NCBI RefSeq assembly: GCF_014066305.1
Contig: NW_023501053.1
Span: 142,501-206,500, forward strand
Reading direction: 5' to 3'
Length of the DNA: 64,000 nucleotides
Source: Letharia columbiana
Taxonomy: Eukaryota; Ascomycota; Lecanoromycetes; Lecanorales; Parmeliaceae
A program made the position numbers and the translations under genes. The notes below the pieces were generated by a model, which saw only the letters and a list, made by a program, of their open reading frames with translations, had not been told where the DNA came from and did not search any database. Numbering within the stretch: the stretch's first letter is position 1; each line of letters begins with the position of its first letter. Positions 31,743 to 43,115 of the stretch are shown one piece after another.

Positions 31743-34593
31743 GCAGCAGTGAAGAAAGGAGTTGAAGGGAAGAGTCTTGGTGTCCCTCAGATGGGGTAAA
31801 AAAGGGTTCGAGCGAAAGATGGCCTGGGTTGATGGACAGGAGTTTGAAGCCTGATGGGAGCTCGAATGGTAAAAGAAATGGTGAGTCAGATTTAGTAGGC
31901 TGCCGAGGGTCAGGGCAGGCGGCAAGTGAGATGAGCCTGTTTTATCAATAATGGACCTTTAGCAGATAATGACGAACACGGAGAGATTATGGATGTAATG
32001 AATTCAAAGGAGACAATTGAGGCGAAGCATTCCCAGGAGGCTTTGCGTTGGGCATACAGGTAAGTGCACAAAAATGATTGAGCACATGCAGGACTTATAG
32101 GGGCTTGTGTCAAACTTGTGCCTCCACAATAATGCGAACTAAAGAAATTCCCATCCGAAGAGCCGCACCGTGATTTCGGTAAGGTCGTTCCAGGCGATGG
32201 TGCGAGTGATTCTTAGAATCCCTGCAAAGTGTGTAGATTCGTTTTCAAAGTCAATGATAGGAGCAAAAACTACAATGGCAGATGCAACCCAGATCCTTCG
32301 GTAAGGGTGTGCTCGAGCGTTAACTCTGCCTGATCCGGGGCGCAGAAGGAGGCATGATCATCGAAACATTAACTCCTGAGAGCTAGACTCGAGACTCAAA
32401 TTAGTGGAGGTAGGGTGAAGATGACTGCAGGAACGGGCGGCCGTGAAGATGAATAGCGAATGGCCCCACACCTTACGGCACCAGCCGCCTTGATGCGCTA
32501 TGTGCCTGCGGTGGGGTATTATTGGGGAGGCCAGTGAAGAGTGCTGCTCCATCAGCTGAGGCTGATGCAGTGTAGCATGTTGCATCGATTGCGCCGTCTG
32601 TGCATGCATTACATCTCGGAATACCGAACAGGTCCAGTAAGATCACGACGGGCCAGGCGAAAATGTGCTAAACATTCAGCCCGTTCTGTCGTTTAACCCG
32701 CGCTATAGGAAGTCGCACAAGTTCTGGCAGTCCTGGCAGTCCTTTCGTGCTGCATGTTGATGTTACTAGTCCTTTTCCTTTTTCCCGAGAGCCTGCAGGA
32801 CTTCGTGGGAAAGGAACGCTTGATTCGAGCGTCTAAAGGCTTAGTGAGGCTCTTAATACCACATCGAGTGTGGTGCGTTCCTGCGCCTTGAGATAGGGCA
32901 ACGCCCCGTTTTGCCTATGTTAAGATTTTAGCGCGGCGGAGGGTAGGACTCAGTCTGATGATGATCCATGTGGCATGATCCAAGCCACCACTCGCTATCA
33001 ACCGTTCGTATAAACCAATGAATACCAAAGGACTAATCACTCGTAGGGTTTCGATGATGCATCTCGCTACCGGTGCCAGTCCGGTTCGACAGTTAAGCGC
33101 CCATGAACATTTGGCATTTGGTGACTGGAAAGTGGTGTTGGTGTCTTGTGCGGCTCTCAAACCATTTTCTTCCCAGGGTGACATTCGCGTGCCCCATTTC
33201 TGCTGCTGCTGCATGCTCGAAACGGAGATATTCATCAGTCTCTTGTCAAATATGCGGTCATGTCCGTTCATGCAGAAAGTCGGCTTTTTTTTTTAGCAAG
33301 CTGATGTAGCCATGTCCTTCCAGGCCCGTAAGTATGAGTTATTGGTAAATGGCTTCTGCATCCACCCGATCTGGGCTGCGCGAAACTTGTGAGAACCAAA
33401 GTTAGCACAGCTTGAACATGTGACAAGATAGTGTCTCAAAACAGCTGAGAATATAGTAAAAGTTGTAAAGGTGAGGCAGATTTTGATTTTCTTGCAGCTG
33501 TAGCGCTAGCAAGCCTCACCGGCGAAAATCGCGCCAAGGCCGTGGCTGTGTCCCTCTGGCAGTGATGGCAGTGATGGCAGCCAACTCTTCTGTGAATAAA
33601 TCCAGTAGACCCATTGACCTTTGAGCTATTACTCCAGACAGCTTGTACTACTGTCTGCCGCCAGCAGTGACTATGACCTAAACATGCAGCATTTAACATG
33701 GTTGGAGGATGGACTGCCACAATGATTACATCATCTGCATGGACCAGAACCCCCCCCCCTGCTTTCCAGCCAATTCCTGCAGCCAGCTATGACTCAGCCC
33801 AAAGGGCGAGAGTCATCAAGAGAGATTACTGTAGACCGGCTTGTTTTTTTTTCATTTTTTTTTTTTTTTGCTTATTTTAACCAAAAAGCACAGGGGTAAC
33901 TTTTAGAATCAGGAGAACTACTACCCCATTGTGCCGGCCATGAGTCAGGGATATGTGCTTCTAGTCCGGTTTTCGCAACGATTTCAAGGCCCCATTGTCC
34001 AAGATACCATGGCTTCTTCCATACAATTTGCCGCAGATAAGGTTTGGGTACTGGAACTTCCCTTTCCGTAGGCTTTTCAGGCAGACCTGCAACGTGGATG
34101 GGATCCGGCCATCCAAATTAAATGTGCGTTGCTGCCTACGGGGCTGATCGGGGCCTTCACAGTGGTTTTGGTGATGTTACATACCCCCAATCTTGGACAA
34201 GGAAATTCATGTTGCGCCGGGATTCACTAGTCCCCAGCGCTCGATTGAAAGCCTAAGGACACTTCGTATTTGCGGAACTGACTCGCTTTGGTACTCCTCA
34301 ATCTCGTCTCTACTCTGATCTAATTCATATACTCTCGTCTCTCAACAATCTCAAAGTACTAGGCATGCAATAGTAGAAAAGCAAGATTGAAATCTTCAAC
34401 TCTCTCGCCCGACATCAAGCCAACATAACCCAGGTCAAAGGCAGATCGACACATCTGAACCTCCTTCATCACAGCATCTCCCTCGGGACATTGCAGAAGA
34501 TTGACAGTCAATGCCCGGTCTCGTTGCCTTTGTCTGCGTCAGGTGTCCGCCGTGCTTGATTTTGATAGCGAAGAACCTCTCACCTTTCAAAAT
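31743..34593. other. Long gene-poor stretch
   Basis: About 2.85 kb in which I find no believable exon on either strand. It has poly-T tracts (about 33283-33293 and 33842-33870) and a short tandem GGCAGTGAT repeat near 33558-33580. The left part is the leader of the 595-aa C2H2 gene. No transposon ORF, tRNA or strong inverted repeat was noticed. Confidence 0.4.
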
Positions 34594-34919
34594 TCAGCAG
34601 GGCTGACTGCAACGAGGGCAATGCTTGCCGGGAAGCACCCACTGCTCAATGCCTTTCTCGGCACAACGTGGGCACTTAACGCCGGGCATCTTGCACGGCA
34701 CCTGTTAGCCAACAAGAGCCCGTAGATTAGATGTGAGAGACTTACAGGCGCGCCACGTGGATCACCTAAGCCTGCGCGGAGAACAAATGTAGGGACACCT
34801 GGATCCGCGACGAGCCCCTCGGAAGACTGGTTGTCCTCGAAGTCGTCATGGTCATGGTTACGAGGCGTCTCGAAAGGCTCCGTGGCTTGAAAGTCGTCGT
34901 GGTTATGAGTGAAAGGCAT
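34594..34919 (-). CDS. Small protein with C-terminal four-cysteine zinc ribbon (93 aa)
   Basis: Exons 34746-34919 and 34594-34701 are joined by a 44-nt intron (GTAAGT donor, GCTAACAG acceptor, phase 0). The first 58 residues are His/Asp-rich and disordered (MPFTHNHDDFQATE). The last 35 contain VPCKMPGVKCPRCAEKGIEQ followed by WVLPGKHCPRCSQPC, with two CPRC pairs set as in a zinc ribbon. The spacing C-x2-C-x14-C-x2-C is textbook, and the upstream and terminal cysteines may add ligands. I recall small uncharacterised proteins with similar ends in Dothideomycetes but no function. Splicing is needed to create the ribbon, which strongly supports the model. Confidence 0.75.
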
Positions 34920-36729
34920 CGTGAAAGAGCTGTGTGAAGGTTATGAAGGGTGTGAAGATGGACTGACAGTGTGCAGTATTGACGTGGTATGGAAGGCTAG
35001 TGAGTCTGTGAGCTTTGATTCTCTGAAAACGGGGGATAAGATGCTGATTATGTAGACAATCAGAATACCTCTCGGGGACTTGCGAAACTCGCTTCTGCAT
35101 GGCCCGATCATCTCCGCAATCCGATTCATACAGAACCTTCTCACCGCGTCGCGAGGTATCATTTTCACAAGACGAGGCCCCAGTTTCCAAGACTGACTTG
35201 GACCCTTCCGAATGCAATTCGCTTTCATCAGACACGCACAAAGACATCGATCGATAGCTCTATTCTACACCGATTGATAGTCCCAAAATTTACACCGAGA
35301 CAAGGGCCCGCATATGCTCTTTGGGCATCGATTGCAAAAGGAGAACATCCTTGGAAGCTTCTTGGCGTGCTCCAAGTTGGAGACTCTGAGACCATCCTGC
35401 GGTCAATTAGCGCTCGGATATCAGCATTAATGGCAACGGAAAGGCTCCAACCAGCGCTGCTAGCCGGGTCATTCATATGGCCTTGATCAAGAGATACGAG
35501 CTTAGGCCAATTGACATGGGCAAAATTTTGCGGACAGCGATCACGTTCGATAAGCGCCAGCATACTTCGGATGTTCTGCTAGCTTTATGAGCAAGACCAG
35601 AGTCGATCCAATACATTCCGCCGTTACAAATGAAATGCTGCTCACCAAAAAGCCTAGTCCTCTGCTCGCGCTTCTGTTGGACATTATACGCCGCCCAAGG
35701 CTTGCAATGCAGGCATGAGTTGAGCAGCATCATACAACCCACACCGCTGCCTGTGATGATATGTAACACGATTGATAGACTTGATATTCTGGAGCCAAGG
35801 CTTGGCCATTGTCGCCAGGATCACCGATCAGAAGGCGCTTATACAGGCAATGGCCATGCTGCTAGAAGTCAGGGGTTTTTGCCAGTCACCGACGACTTAT
35901 GTCGACCTCAGTCAGTCCTTTTCGCTCACCTCCTATTTCGCAGTTGACATCTTTTGAACTTGGAAATTCGAGCCTTATGGTGCAAATTCTACCCACCGCT
36001 GACCGCCACATGATGCCTGATGGTTCTGAAGGGTCTGTCCGGCTACTCACCTCAAGTGCTGCGACGCATCACAGGAAGTTGAAGGCCGCTTGAAGAGGGG
36101 AAGGCATTGGTGGCATGCAGGGTAAAAGGCTAATGCAGGGCAGGAGCCATCATTCCGGTCTGCAGGTCACTCACCGCTACTAATCTGCCGCTCTCCTTGG
36201 AATATGCGGCGAGTATGGATGTCAACTTCATCAAACTCTGTACATATCGTCGTCGAACAATGGGACATTGAAATCCATGTCATCCTTTGGATGTACCAGA
36301 AGCTTTCAGTGAAGTTTGTAAAGGTATTCGAAATCGAATCGTATGCTAGTACTCCAAAGCACTAGTGTCCTGGTTTTTGCTTTCTAGAAGTCTCAAAGCG
36401 GGTCACGGTAGCATGCTTTCTCCGCTCGCCTGCATGAATCCCGAGATACCTGGAGAGCCTCTTAAGTCCCAACAGCTTCTTGCCGAGACCTCCGAATCTC
36501 AGCTGGGCTCCTCGTGGCTCGAATCCCGGGAAAGGCGCAATCTTCATGGCTATGCACGCCAAGGCAGCCCCTCGATCGAATATTGAATCAGTCCAAGCGA
36601 AGTCTAACCCCGCAGGCTTTCGTTACGAGAGAGCCATGTCGTAGTCCACTAGGCAGCTCACCACAAGCCTGCGAAAATTGACTTCGTAATGCATTGACGA
36701 CAGGTCGTAGCCTCGTGGCGCCATTGCGG
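34920..36729. other. Region with possible gene remnants on the minus strand
   Basis: On the minus strand, between about 34900 and 35770, several overlapping open frames (98, 111 and 114 codons) carry protein-like stretches such as CLHCKPWAAYNVQQKREQ, FGEQHFICNGGMYWIDS, and NDPASSAGWSLSVAINADIR. They sit in different frames, and I found no phase-consistent splicing that joins them. This could be an unresolved multi-exon gene or a decaying one. From 35800 to 36729 nothing is supported. Confidence 0.35.
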
Positions 36730-39101
36730 TCAGGTCAGAGTCTTCTGAATACACACCAAAAGCACACCTTTACTCTCGAAGCCAGCGCCATCAAGCAAAT
36801 GCACAAAGCGATAGCCTGCTCTTAGACGATCGAGCCTGATGCAAGCCCAAGCAGCAAGGTCATCTTTGCCAATCTCATCGTCTTGTATCTTAAATCTATC
36901 AATCGATCGAATTAGCTTCCGAAGCGTGGAAAATCAATTTTTTGATAGCGTCGATGGATCCATAATTGACGCCTCGGCGCGCAATTAGTGCTCAACACCG
37001 ACGCAGGCAGAACAGAATAAAGTAACAAGTGATGAGAGGTAACATTATTGACGCAAGAATAGATAGCGTCACCCTGCTCGCCAGACCCAACCATCATCTG
37101 GCCTTTTTCACTTCTTCACACCGAAATCTTGTCACTCCAGCTTCTCGCTGATTGTCAATGCCCAGCTCTATCGACCAGCAGGACCAGGGAAAACAAGAGG
37201 TGCGCAAGGAGGAAAAGCGCAAATACCTGAGGAAACTCAATTCTTCCACCACCCCCGGTATCTCCTTGAACTCGACCTTCTCAGCCCCAAAATCTACCTC
37301 CGTACCCTTCATCGTTCTGCTGCTCCATTTGTACTCACCTTCTTTAGCCTTGCCACCACCTTCGATGGGCTCGCCAGTGCGCTCTGCTGGCTTCTCAACG
37401 TGGAGCTCACATTTGACGTAGGGATGGAAACCGGATGGTCTGGTATCGCCAAGCGGGAGCGGAATACTCTGAGCAGCGAATACCTCGATGGAAAGAGTGA
37501 GAAGTTTGTGCGCGATAGCGTCCGCTTGGGATTCTGTAGATAATCGCGGAATTGCTGACGACGTCTGATTGCCAAGATAACCATTAGGCTTGAGGATATA
37601 GCCACTACTACCGCGGAACATGGCCTCATTAAGCATCATACCTTCATCCCATCGTTGCCAATTGAGTGCCACCATCTGCACGCCCTTCCGCCAAAAGACA
37701 GAAGGGTCCAAATTGTCGCTTCTGACACGCATGCCAGAAGGAAAGGCCCGCATCAGGTAATTGCGATTGTGCGAGAAGAGCGTAGGACCAGACGACGCGT
37801 GTACCTCCATAAGCTTCTTCTCCGAGAGCGAGAACACGTGGGTAGGCAGCATAGCTTCGGGAGCGGTCAATGACTTGAAGTGGTACGCTCGCGTGTAGAT
37901 GCCCAGGGCAGACAGAGATGAAACGATAGAGGATTTCTTCTTTTTTTTCTCGGGATCATGGGTGGCGTAGAGCTCTTCGTTTTCCGACGCAGAGGATGAC
38001 GACCCACCCCTTGATTTGGAACGGAGGTCAGAGGAGAGTGCATCTTTTCCAGGTCGGAGCTTTGCTGCTGCTTTCTTGGGATTGCTATATTTCACTTTGA
38101 CAAGAATCTTGCAGCGGAGTGAGTCTGGACTGGGAAGTGTTGTGCAGTCAGATACTGGTAGCGGGACTAAAAAGCCCTTCCAAACAGATTTCATAATTTC
38201 AACCATTATCTCCTGCTGCTCTGCGCCAGCGTGGACTTCAAGGCTGACTATGACCGGGAGATCACTATCGTAGGAGTCAGCATTGAGACTTGGTCTCACA
38301 CTGGCCATCATACCTTTTCGAGAATGCTGAATCTCGTATGGCCTGGCAGACATCTCGAAAAGGCACTTCCTTCGTAAGAGTATGCCCGTGGAGGACCCTT
38401 GGTTCGGCCCGTGTAGCCGTAGAAGAAGAGGTCCAGGGTGCAGGCATGTCCAAGAACTCATCCGCACCTTCTGTCTCAGGAGGTGTAGAGGCGGCAGAGC
38501 TTTTCTTTCTGTGAAAATGTTTGAAGGGACCGTGATTGGAGAACGTTTCGGGCACGTGTGGTCTGAACCTGTGCCTCTTTTCTTCGCTGGAATTTCTTTG
38601 AGCCTCATCGGAGGAGGCCTTGGGTTCGCCGTCCCAAACATCGATCTCGATGCATCTGCATCCACGTACGAGGGCCTTATGTGTTACTCTCGTCAGATCT
38701 CATACGCCTGAACGTGGGTTCCGTATAACGGAAATGTAAAGCTCTCCTTCCTATCATTAACGAGGGGGACGTACATTCTTGTATGCATCCGTACTGGCTG
38801 TGCTGTAAAGCTGATTTCCTGTCAAGTATGTGTTGTGGCTGCTGTTAACGAAATAATTGGAGATTGGATGGGTGAGATCTATTGGTGGTGTGGAGTCTGA
38901 AGCATTGGAGTCAGACGAGCTCATGTACTTCAGGAACTTGTTGTCGTGCGGAGGCCTTCTAAGCTCTGCGAGTTGCGAAGGAGACAGCTGCCGTTTGCCA
39001 GACGAAATTGTCTCCAGGTAACTTAGCACGATTGGGGAGAGGCTTTGGAGGGCGAAGGGTTCTTCGGAGGGAGTCTTTGGGACTGTGATCGGAGCTGCCA
39101 T
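36730..39101 (-). CDS. PLC1: Phosphoinositide-specific phospholipase C
   Basis: The enzyme cleaves PI(4,5)P2 to diacylglycerol and IP3 at membranes. Exons 38775-39101, 38314-38675, 37227-38264 and 36730-36895 give 630 residues with every phase matching. The X domain has SSHNTYLTGNQLYS (catalytic H89, Ca ligand N90), RGCRCIEIDVWDGEPK (E119, D121), PRVLHGHTLTKEVPF (second catalytic His, H205) and PVIVSLEVHAGAEQQ. The Y domain includes VFWRKGVQMVALNWQRWDEG and MFRGSSGYILKPNGYLG. The C2 domain ends in EFKEIPGVVEELSFLRFKIQ, then DDLAAWACIRLDRLRAGYRF, then VHLLDGAGFESKGVLLVCIQ. No EF-hand or PH domain precedes X, so this is a compact form. The last intron (36896-37226, 331 nt) is long for this window but was placed by the C2 homology on both sides. 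Confidence 0.95.
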
Positions 39102-40737
39102 TGTGAGGAATGGAGTAGTGGCAGGACTGTCACAAATCGTTTCGCAAGATGTACCAAATATGGGACTGTCCGTCCCGAGAAGGCTTCACGTAGCGGCGCA
39201 GTCAGCACGGACTGAGGCGATAGACAGTCAGCACGAGCGCAAGTGGGTAAAGTATGAGCGTGAAATGAGCATGCAAGTTTTCAGCCAACTGTGTTGAGAC
39301 TGAGAGGTACGTCGAGCTCATACTCCCAAGAGAGTCTTCAGTATCACTTTGCGCATGGCGGGGTTCTCAGGTCATTCTTGTCATTGAGGATGATATGGCA
39401 GGCTGCTCTCTTCTCTAGAGTGATGTTCAGCATGAACAGTGAAGGGTATAGTCGTAAGTGTAATAGTACAATGGCGATTCTAATTCAGATGGGATGATTG
39501 CTCTTGCATCCACTTGCTCTGAAGATTAATCTACTGAGAGTGAGACAATAAAGCGACCTACAACTTCAAGGGTCCCTTCCGTCCTGGGCGATAAAGCGGT
39601 ACCTACTTTAGACTAAGGTAGAATAAGGTAAGCCCCACACGGGAAGAGCCGAGAGGAACCCCTGCCTCCCTGCAAAATGCTCAACTTCACTCCCTCGACT
39701 CGTCCCAGCTTCCCTCCTGGCTCGCCTTCCTTTTATCATAACCACGCATTACATGACAGGAAGAAGAGCATACAAGTACTGAGTGTGGTTTTGTTCGATG
39801 AGACGACGAAACTTGGAAAAGGAATCTCTGGGCTGTGAATCTCAGACTTCTCATTCTATCTTGTCATAAGACGAAAGACTCATACATGGATGATACTACT
39901 CTACCTGCAAGTGCAACCGATGGACTACGTGAACAATGTGAACAATGTGAACAATGTTACACACTCCTCAAGACTATCTGCCATGCTAATCTACCACGCT
40001 CTTTCCGGTCGAGATCCCTTCAACCACTGCGGGCACTTCCAGCTTCTCTCGCGCCTTGCAACTTCCTCCTTGCAGCTTCCTCTGCGCAACTTCCTCTTGA
40101 CTCCATCAGGTTCATCGTATCAATCAGGAGCATCAGCTCCAAGCGTGAATAACTAGATGGGAATAAAATCACTGATTTATTAGATAATCTGAGTAGATCC
40201 ATTGCCTGCCTCCAACCGGCCCTGTGATAAAGATTAACCGAGAGTCAAGGCCACACATCCTATCCTCTCTATGTGGCATGGCTTTTCTTCTATCAAAATT
40301 TCATTTGGACGGTGCACTTCTGGTGTGTCAATGGTGCGGGAACGTGCTTCCTTGCCCAATTGTTGCGGTACATGCGGTCTTGCTAGCTCCTTTATAGCAC
40401 ATTAGCACATGGAAGCTGGTCAACAATCAACACTTTCACCCCCTCTTCTAAACGTACCTCGATATCCTTCCAACCAAACATTTTCATTGCTCTAATGCAC
40501 TGACGACGCAACCACACATTATCTTCCCTTCCCTCTATTATTCGCTCTCTACTTTTCGATTCCTTTGTTTAGCTTCCACTTCCACTTCCACTCTTTGCCA
40601 CGCTCCTGCACTCGATCAAAAATAATGTCACACCTTGGCTCAACCACAACCTCTCAAACAGTATGGATGCTCCGGTCGCATTGAGGTCTGATCTATCCCT
40701 CCCTGCTTGACGCTGTAATAGCACAGGCTGATCTCTC
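39102..40737. other. Divergent promoter region
   Basis: About 1.6 kb separates the divergent PLC (-) and Arg/Ser-rich (+) genes. It contains three tandem copies of GTGAACAAT (about 39931-39957) and C/T-rich leader sequence from about 40430 to 40700 before the plus-strand gene. No coding region is supported. Confidence 0.45.
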
Positions 40738-42780
40738 ATGCTTCCCAGCGCGACACCTTATGGCATTCCCGAAGGCCGTCACATGATACCTGGAAAGACT
40801 TACGTTGGCATACTTCCAGGGCATACACGACCAGCGTTTGTTCGAAAAAAACCCGTGGACGCCGGCCGGCCTCCTTTATTTCTTACGCAGATTCTCGGCT
40901 CCTCTCGACGCGCGTACTCTGTCGAGACGCCACGTAAGCCAAGCATGTTTTCTCGCTCTCGAAGTGATGTGTACTACGACTATGCTACCGCCAGATATCG
41001 ACCTAAAATATACGTCGACCAGTCCCCTGGCCGAACCATCACAAGCATACAACAAACATGCGCCTCATGCGGCAAATTCCGCTCTGCAAGATGGCAGTCC
41101 CGCCATCCTTTGATATCTGGCCCGGCACCCAGACCAGGTCTTTGCGGAAGATGTCGTGACAAGCACACTTCGAGCGAGGAAGAAAGGCCCAGGCATCGCC
41201 GGAGGCGCCACCAGCAGCGGCGCCGAGATTACACAGAGTCAACAGACGACAGTTATAACACCAGTAGGGAGCTGAGGCGAGCGACGCGAAGACATTGTCC
41301 GTATACTAGAGACTATAGGAGCCGAAGCCTGGCAAGGTCGCCATCCAGGGAGAATGTGCGCATCGTAATCGCAAACCAAGCTGGAGATCAGATACGACCA
41401 AAAAGAGAAATAACGCGAAGCTCTTCTATGGAACCCGTTCGAATCATTCGCCGTACAGAGGTCGTCGACCTGCCTGAAAAATCGCCACGCACTCGGTCCG
41501 TACTGAGGAGCTCTAGCCGCGCGGAGTACATGGACAGCGCAATCCAGTATAGCAGCGATTTGGATCCACCACGGTATCTACCCAGACCCCGCACAGTGAG
41601 CCGGGTGCCTTACATCGAAGATGTAGAGCAGCCTCGATACCTTTCTAGGCCTAGGAGCTTGAGTCACATGAGTTATGTCGAAGAAATGGGAAGGCCTAAC
41701 TATCGTTCCAGACCAAGAAGTGTGAGCCGGGTGAGTTATATCGAAGACTCGGACGGTCCACGATTGCGTCGCCGAGTAAGAAGCTCGAGTCAAGTCCGAT
41801 TTATCGATGAGACAGATGAAGCCGTGCCTCTTTCCACGCCGAGAAGCCTAAAACGGCGACGAGTAGGATATTATGATGGCCCAGCAGATGCCGAGAAATC
41901 AGAGCAACAAGCTTACTCTCGTGCGCCATCCGACCATCGCTCACCGCAAGGAGCAGCCAATGGTGACGGCGGCCCCGTGCTTATTGAGGAGACCATCACA
42001 CCGCACTCTCGGGCGTCGCGAAAGGCCATAGAACACGATCGGGGCGTTGAGCTTATCGAAGAGCAGTTCAGACCGCATCGTCGCCTAAGCTCGCAATCTC
42101 AGGAAGGCTTTGAGCCAATTCCAGGAACGGTCTCCGATCACAACTACAGACGGCAGTCGGAGACAAGGTCCCAGGCATACGAGTCTGACCATGATGCAAC
42201 ACCGCGTCCAGCCTTTCGTCATGCGCAAGTGTCGCAAAGCCCTGACGATGTTGAGGATCCATCCAGGCATCACGGCTCATACATTGATTTCGAAGGGGCA
42301 AGATCCTACAGAAGTTTCTATTCACCAGCGCTCAAGTCGAGAGAGCCAAGTCGACAGCCCATGTTCACTGGACCCGAGACACCTTACAGAGAAAGACGTG
42401 AGCGCGTTCGCGAGTCAGACGAATCCTCCGGTCCAGACGATGACGACTACCCTCGGCCATCCCCAATGAGCTATCGCCATGTTGAAGCCCCTGAGCCCCC
42501 AGCTCCCCGTTCAGACCTTCTCGTCGAGATGCTCCAAAATGCATCCATCACACCACCAAGTGCACAAGACGCAAGAGGCCGGCTCTCTCAACGCGGATTT
42601 TACAGCGGATGGGATACCCTTGGCCATTTCTATCCTCGGCGGTCCTATCCCAGCGAAGACAGCGAGGATGGGCATACAAGGTCTAACGAGTGGCGTATGA
42701 CTGGAGAAACGCTACACGGTGGCCCATCGCTGCACGAGCCAAATTTGAAGAGCGATGCTGAATATGATTGGATGACTTAG
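40738..42780 (+). CDS. Arg/Ser-rich protein with paired CxxC motif and 21-residue repeats (680 aa)
   Basis: A single frame starts MLPSATPYGIPEGRHMIPG. A probable zinc site near residues 105-140 has CASCGKFRSARWQSRHPL followed by RPGLCGRCRDKH (two CxxC pairs 27 residues apart). Arg/His/Ser-rich sequence follows (RHRRRRHQQRRRDYTES, YRSRSLARSPSREN). Residues 278-361 are four tandem 21-residue repeats with the core RxRSxSxxxYIE. The rest is disordered, rich in RS, SR and acidic SEDSEDG stretches. The composition resembles RNA-associated SR-type proteins, but no RRM is present. The function is unknown, and a nuclear location is likely from the basic clusters. Confidence 0.82.
   Translation: MLPSATPYGIPEGRHMIPGKTYVGILPGHTRPAFVRKKPVDAGRPPLFLTQILGSSRRAYSVETPRKPSMFSRSRSDVYYDYATARYRPKIYVDQSPGRTITSIQQTCASCGKFRSARWQSRHPLISGPAPRPGLCGRCRDKHTSSEEERPRHRRRRHQQRRRDYTESTDDSYNTSRELRRATRRHCPYTRDYRSRSLARSPSRENVRIVIANQAGDQIRPKREITRSSSMEPVRIIRRTEVVDLPEKSPRTRSVLRSSSRAEYMDSAIQYSSDLDPPRYLPRPRTVSRVPYIEDVEQPRYLSRPRSLSHMSYVEEMGRPNYRSRPRSVSRVSYIEDSDGPRLRRRVRSSSQVRFIDETDEAVPLSTPRSLKRRRVGYYDGPADAEKSEQQAYSRAPSDHRSPQGAANGDGGPVLIEETITPHSRASRKAIEHDRGVELIEEQFRPHRRLSSQSQEGFEPIPGTVSDHNYRRQSETRSQAYESDHDATPRPAFRHAQVSQSPDDVEDPSRHHGSYIDFEGARSYRSFYSPALKSREPSRQPMFTGPETPYRERRERVRESDESSGPDDDDYPRPSPMSYRHVEAPEPPAPRSDLLVEMLQNASITPPSAQDARGRLSQRGFYSGWDTLGHFYPRRSYPSEDSEDGHTRSNEWRMTGETLHGGPSLHEPNLKSDAEYDWMT
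41569..41820 (+). repeat. 63-bp coding tandem repeat, four copies
   Basis: Four consecutive 63-bp units encode 21-residue repeats: PRYLPRPRTVSRVPYIEDVE, PRYLSRPRSLSHMSYVEEMG, PNYRSRPRSVSRVSYIEDSD and PRLRRRVRSSSQVRFIDETD (one further residue each). The units have diverged, the last most, so the array is old. The conserved frame of Arg-Ser followed by an aromatic-acidic patch suggests selection on the unit. Confidence 0.88.
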
Positions 42781-43115
42781 GAGTGAAGAGAAGTGGTAAC
42801 GAGTAAGGCTTCACCTTTCATGATGGCCGCTGGACGATGCACAACGTATTTGGAATGGGACAGCTACCGATCAGCTTGATCGAACAAAGGCTTCAAGCCC
42901 TTGGAGAGTGTGTTGGAGCCTGAGTAGCAAGTGTTGGAGGACGGCATCGCTGGACGAGCCTTGAACCGCAAGATTTTGAAAGAGGAACTGAGTCAGGAGT
43001 AGCGTCTCGTCACCGCAGCGCACGGTAGTAAGAACTAGTCGTTATCATATTCCATCCCTTCGAACAGCCTCCTCCGTGAAAAGCGTGCGGCTAACCTCCC
43101 TCTCGAAGTGAGGAC
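42781..43115. other. Convergent intergenic gap
   Basis: These 335 nt lie between the stop codons of two convergent genes and hold both 3' UTRs. No other feature is seen. Confidence 0.5.

Noticed and set aside
31743..31925. 61-codon N-terminal extension of the 595-aa C2H2 gene
   Set aside because: The extension begins at TTG rather than ATG and has leader-like composition. The first ATG is at 31742.
33842..33870. Poly-T tracts as a retroposon tail
   Set aside because: No adjacent element body, target-site duplication or reading frame was found, and homopolymers are common in these intergenic regions.
36362..36562. tRNA-like B-box (GGATTCGAGCC on the minus strand)
   Set aside because: No acceptor stem, A box or cloverleaf can be folded around it.
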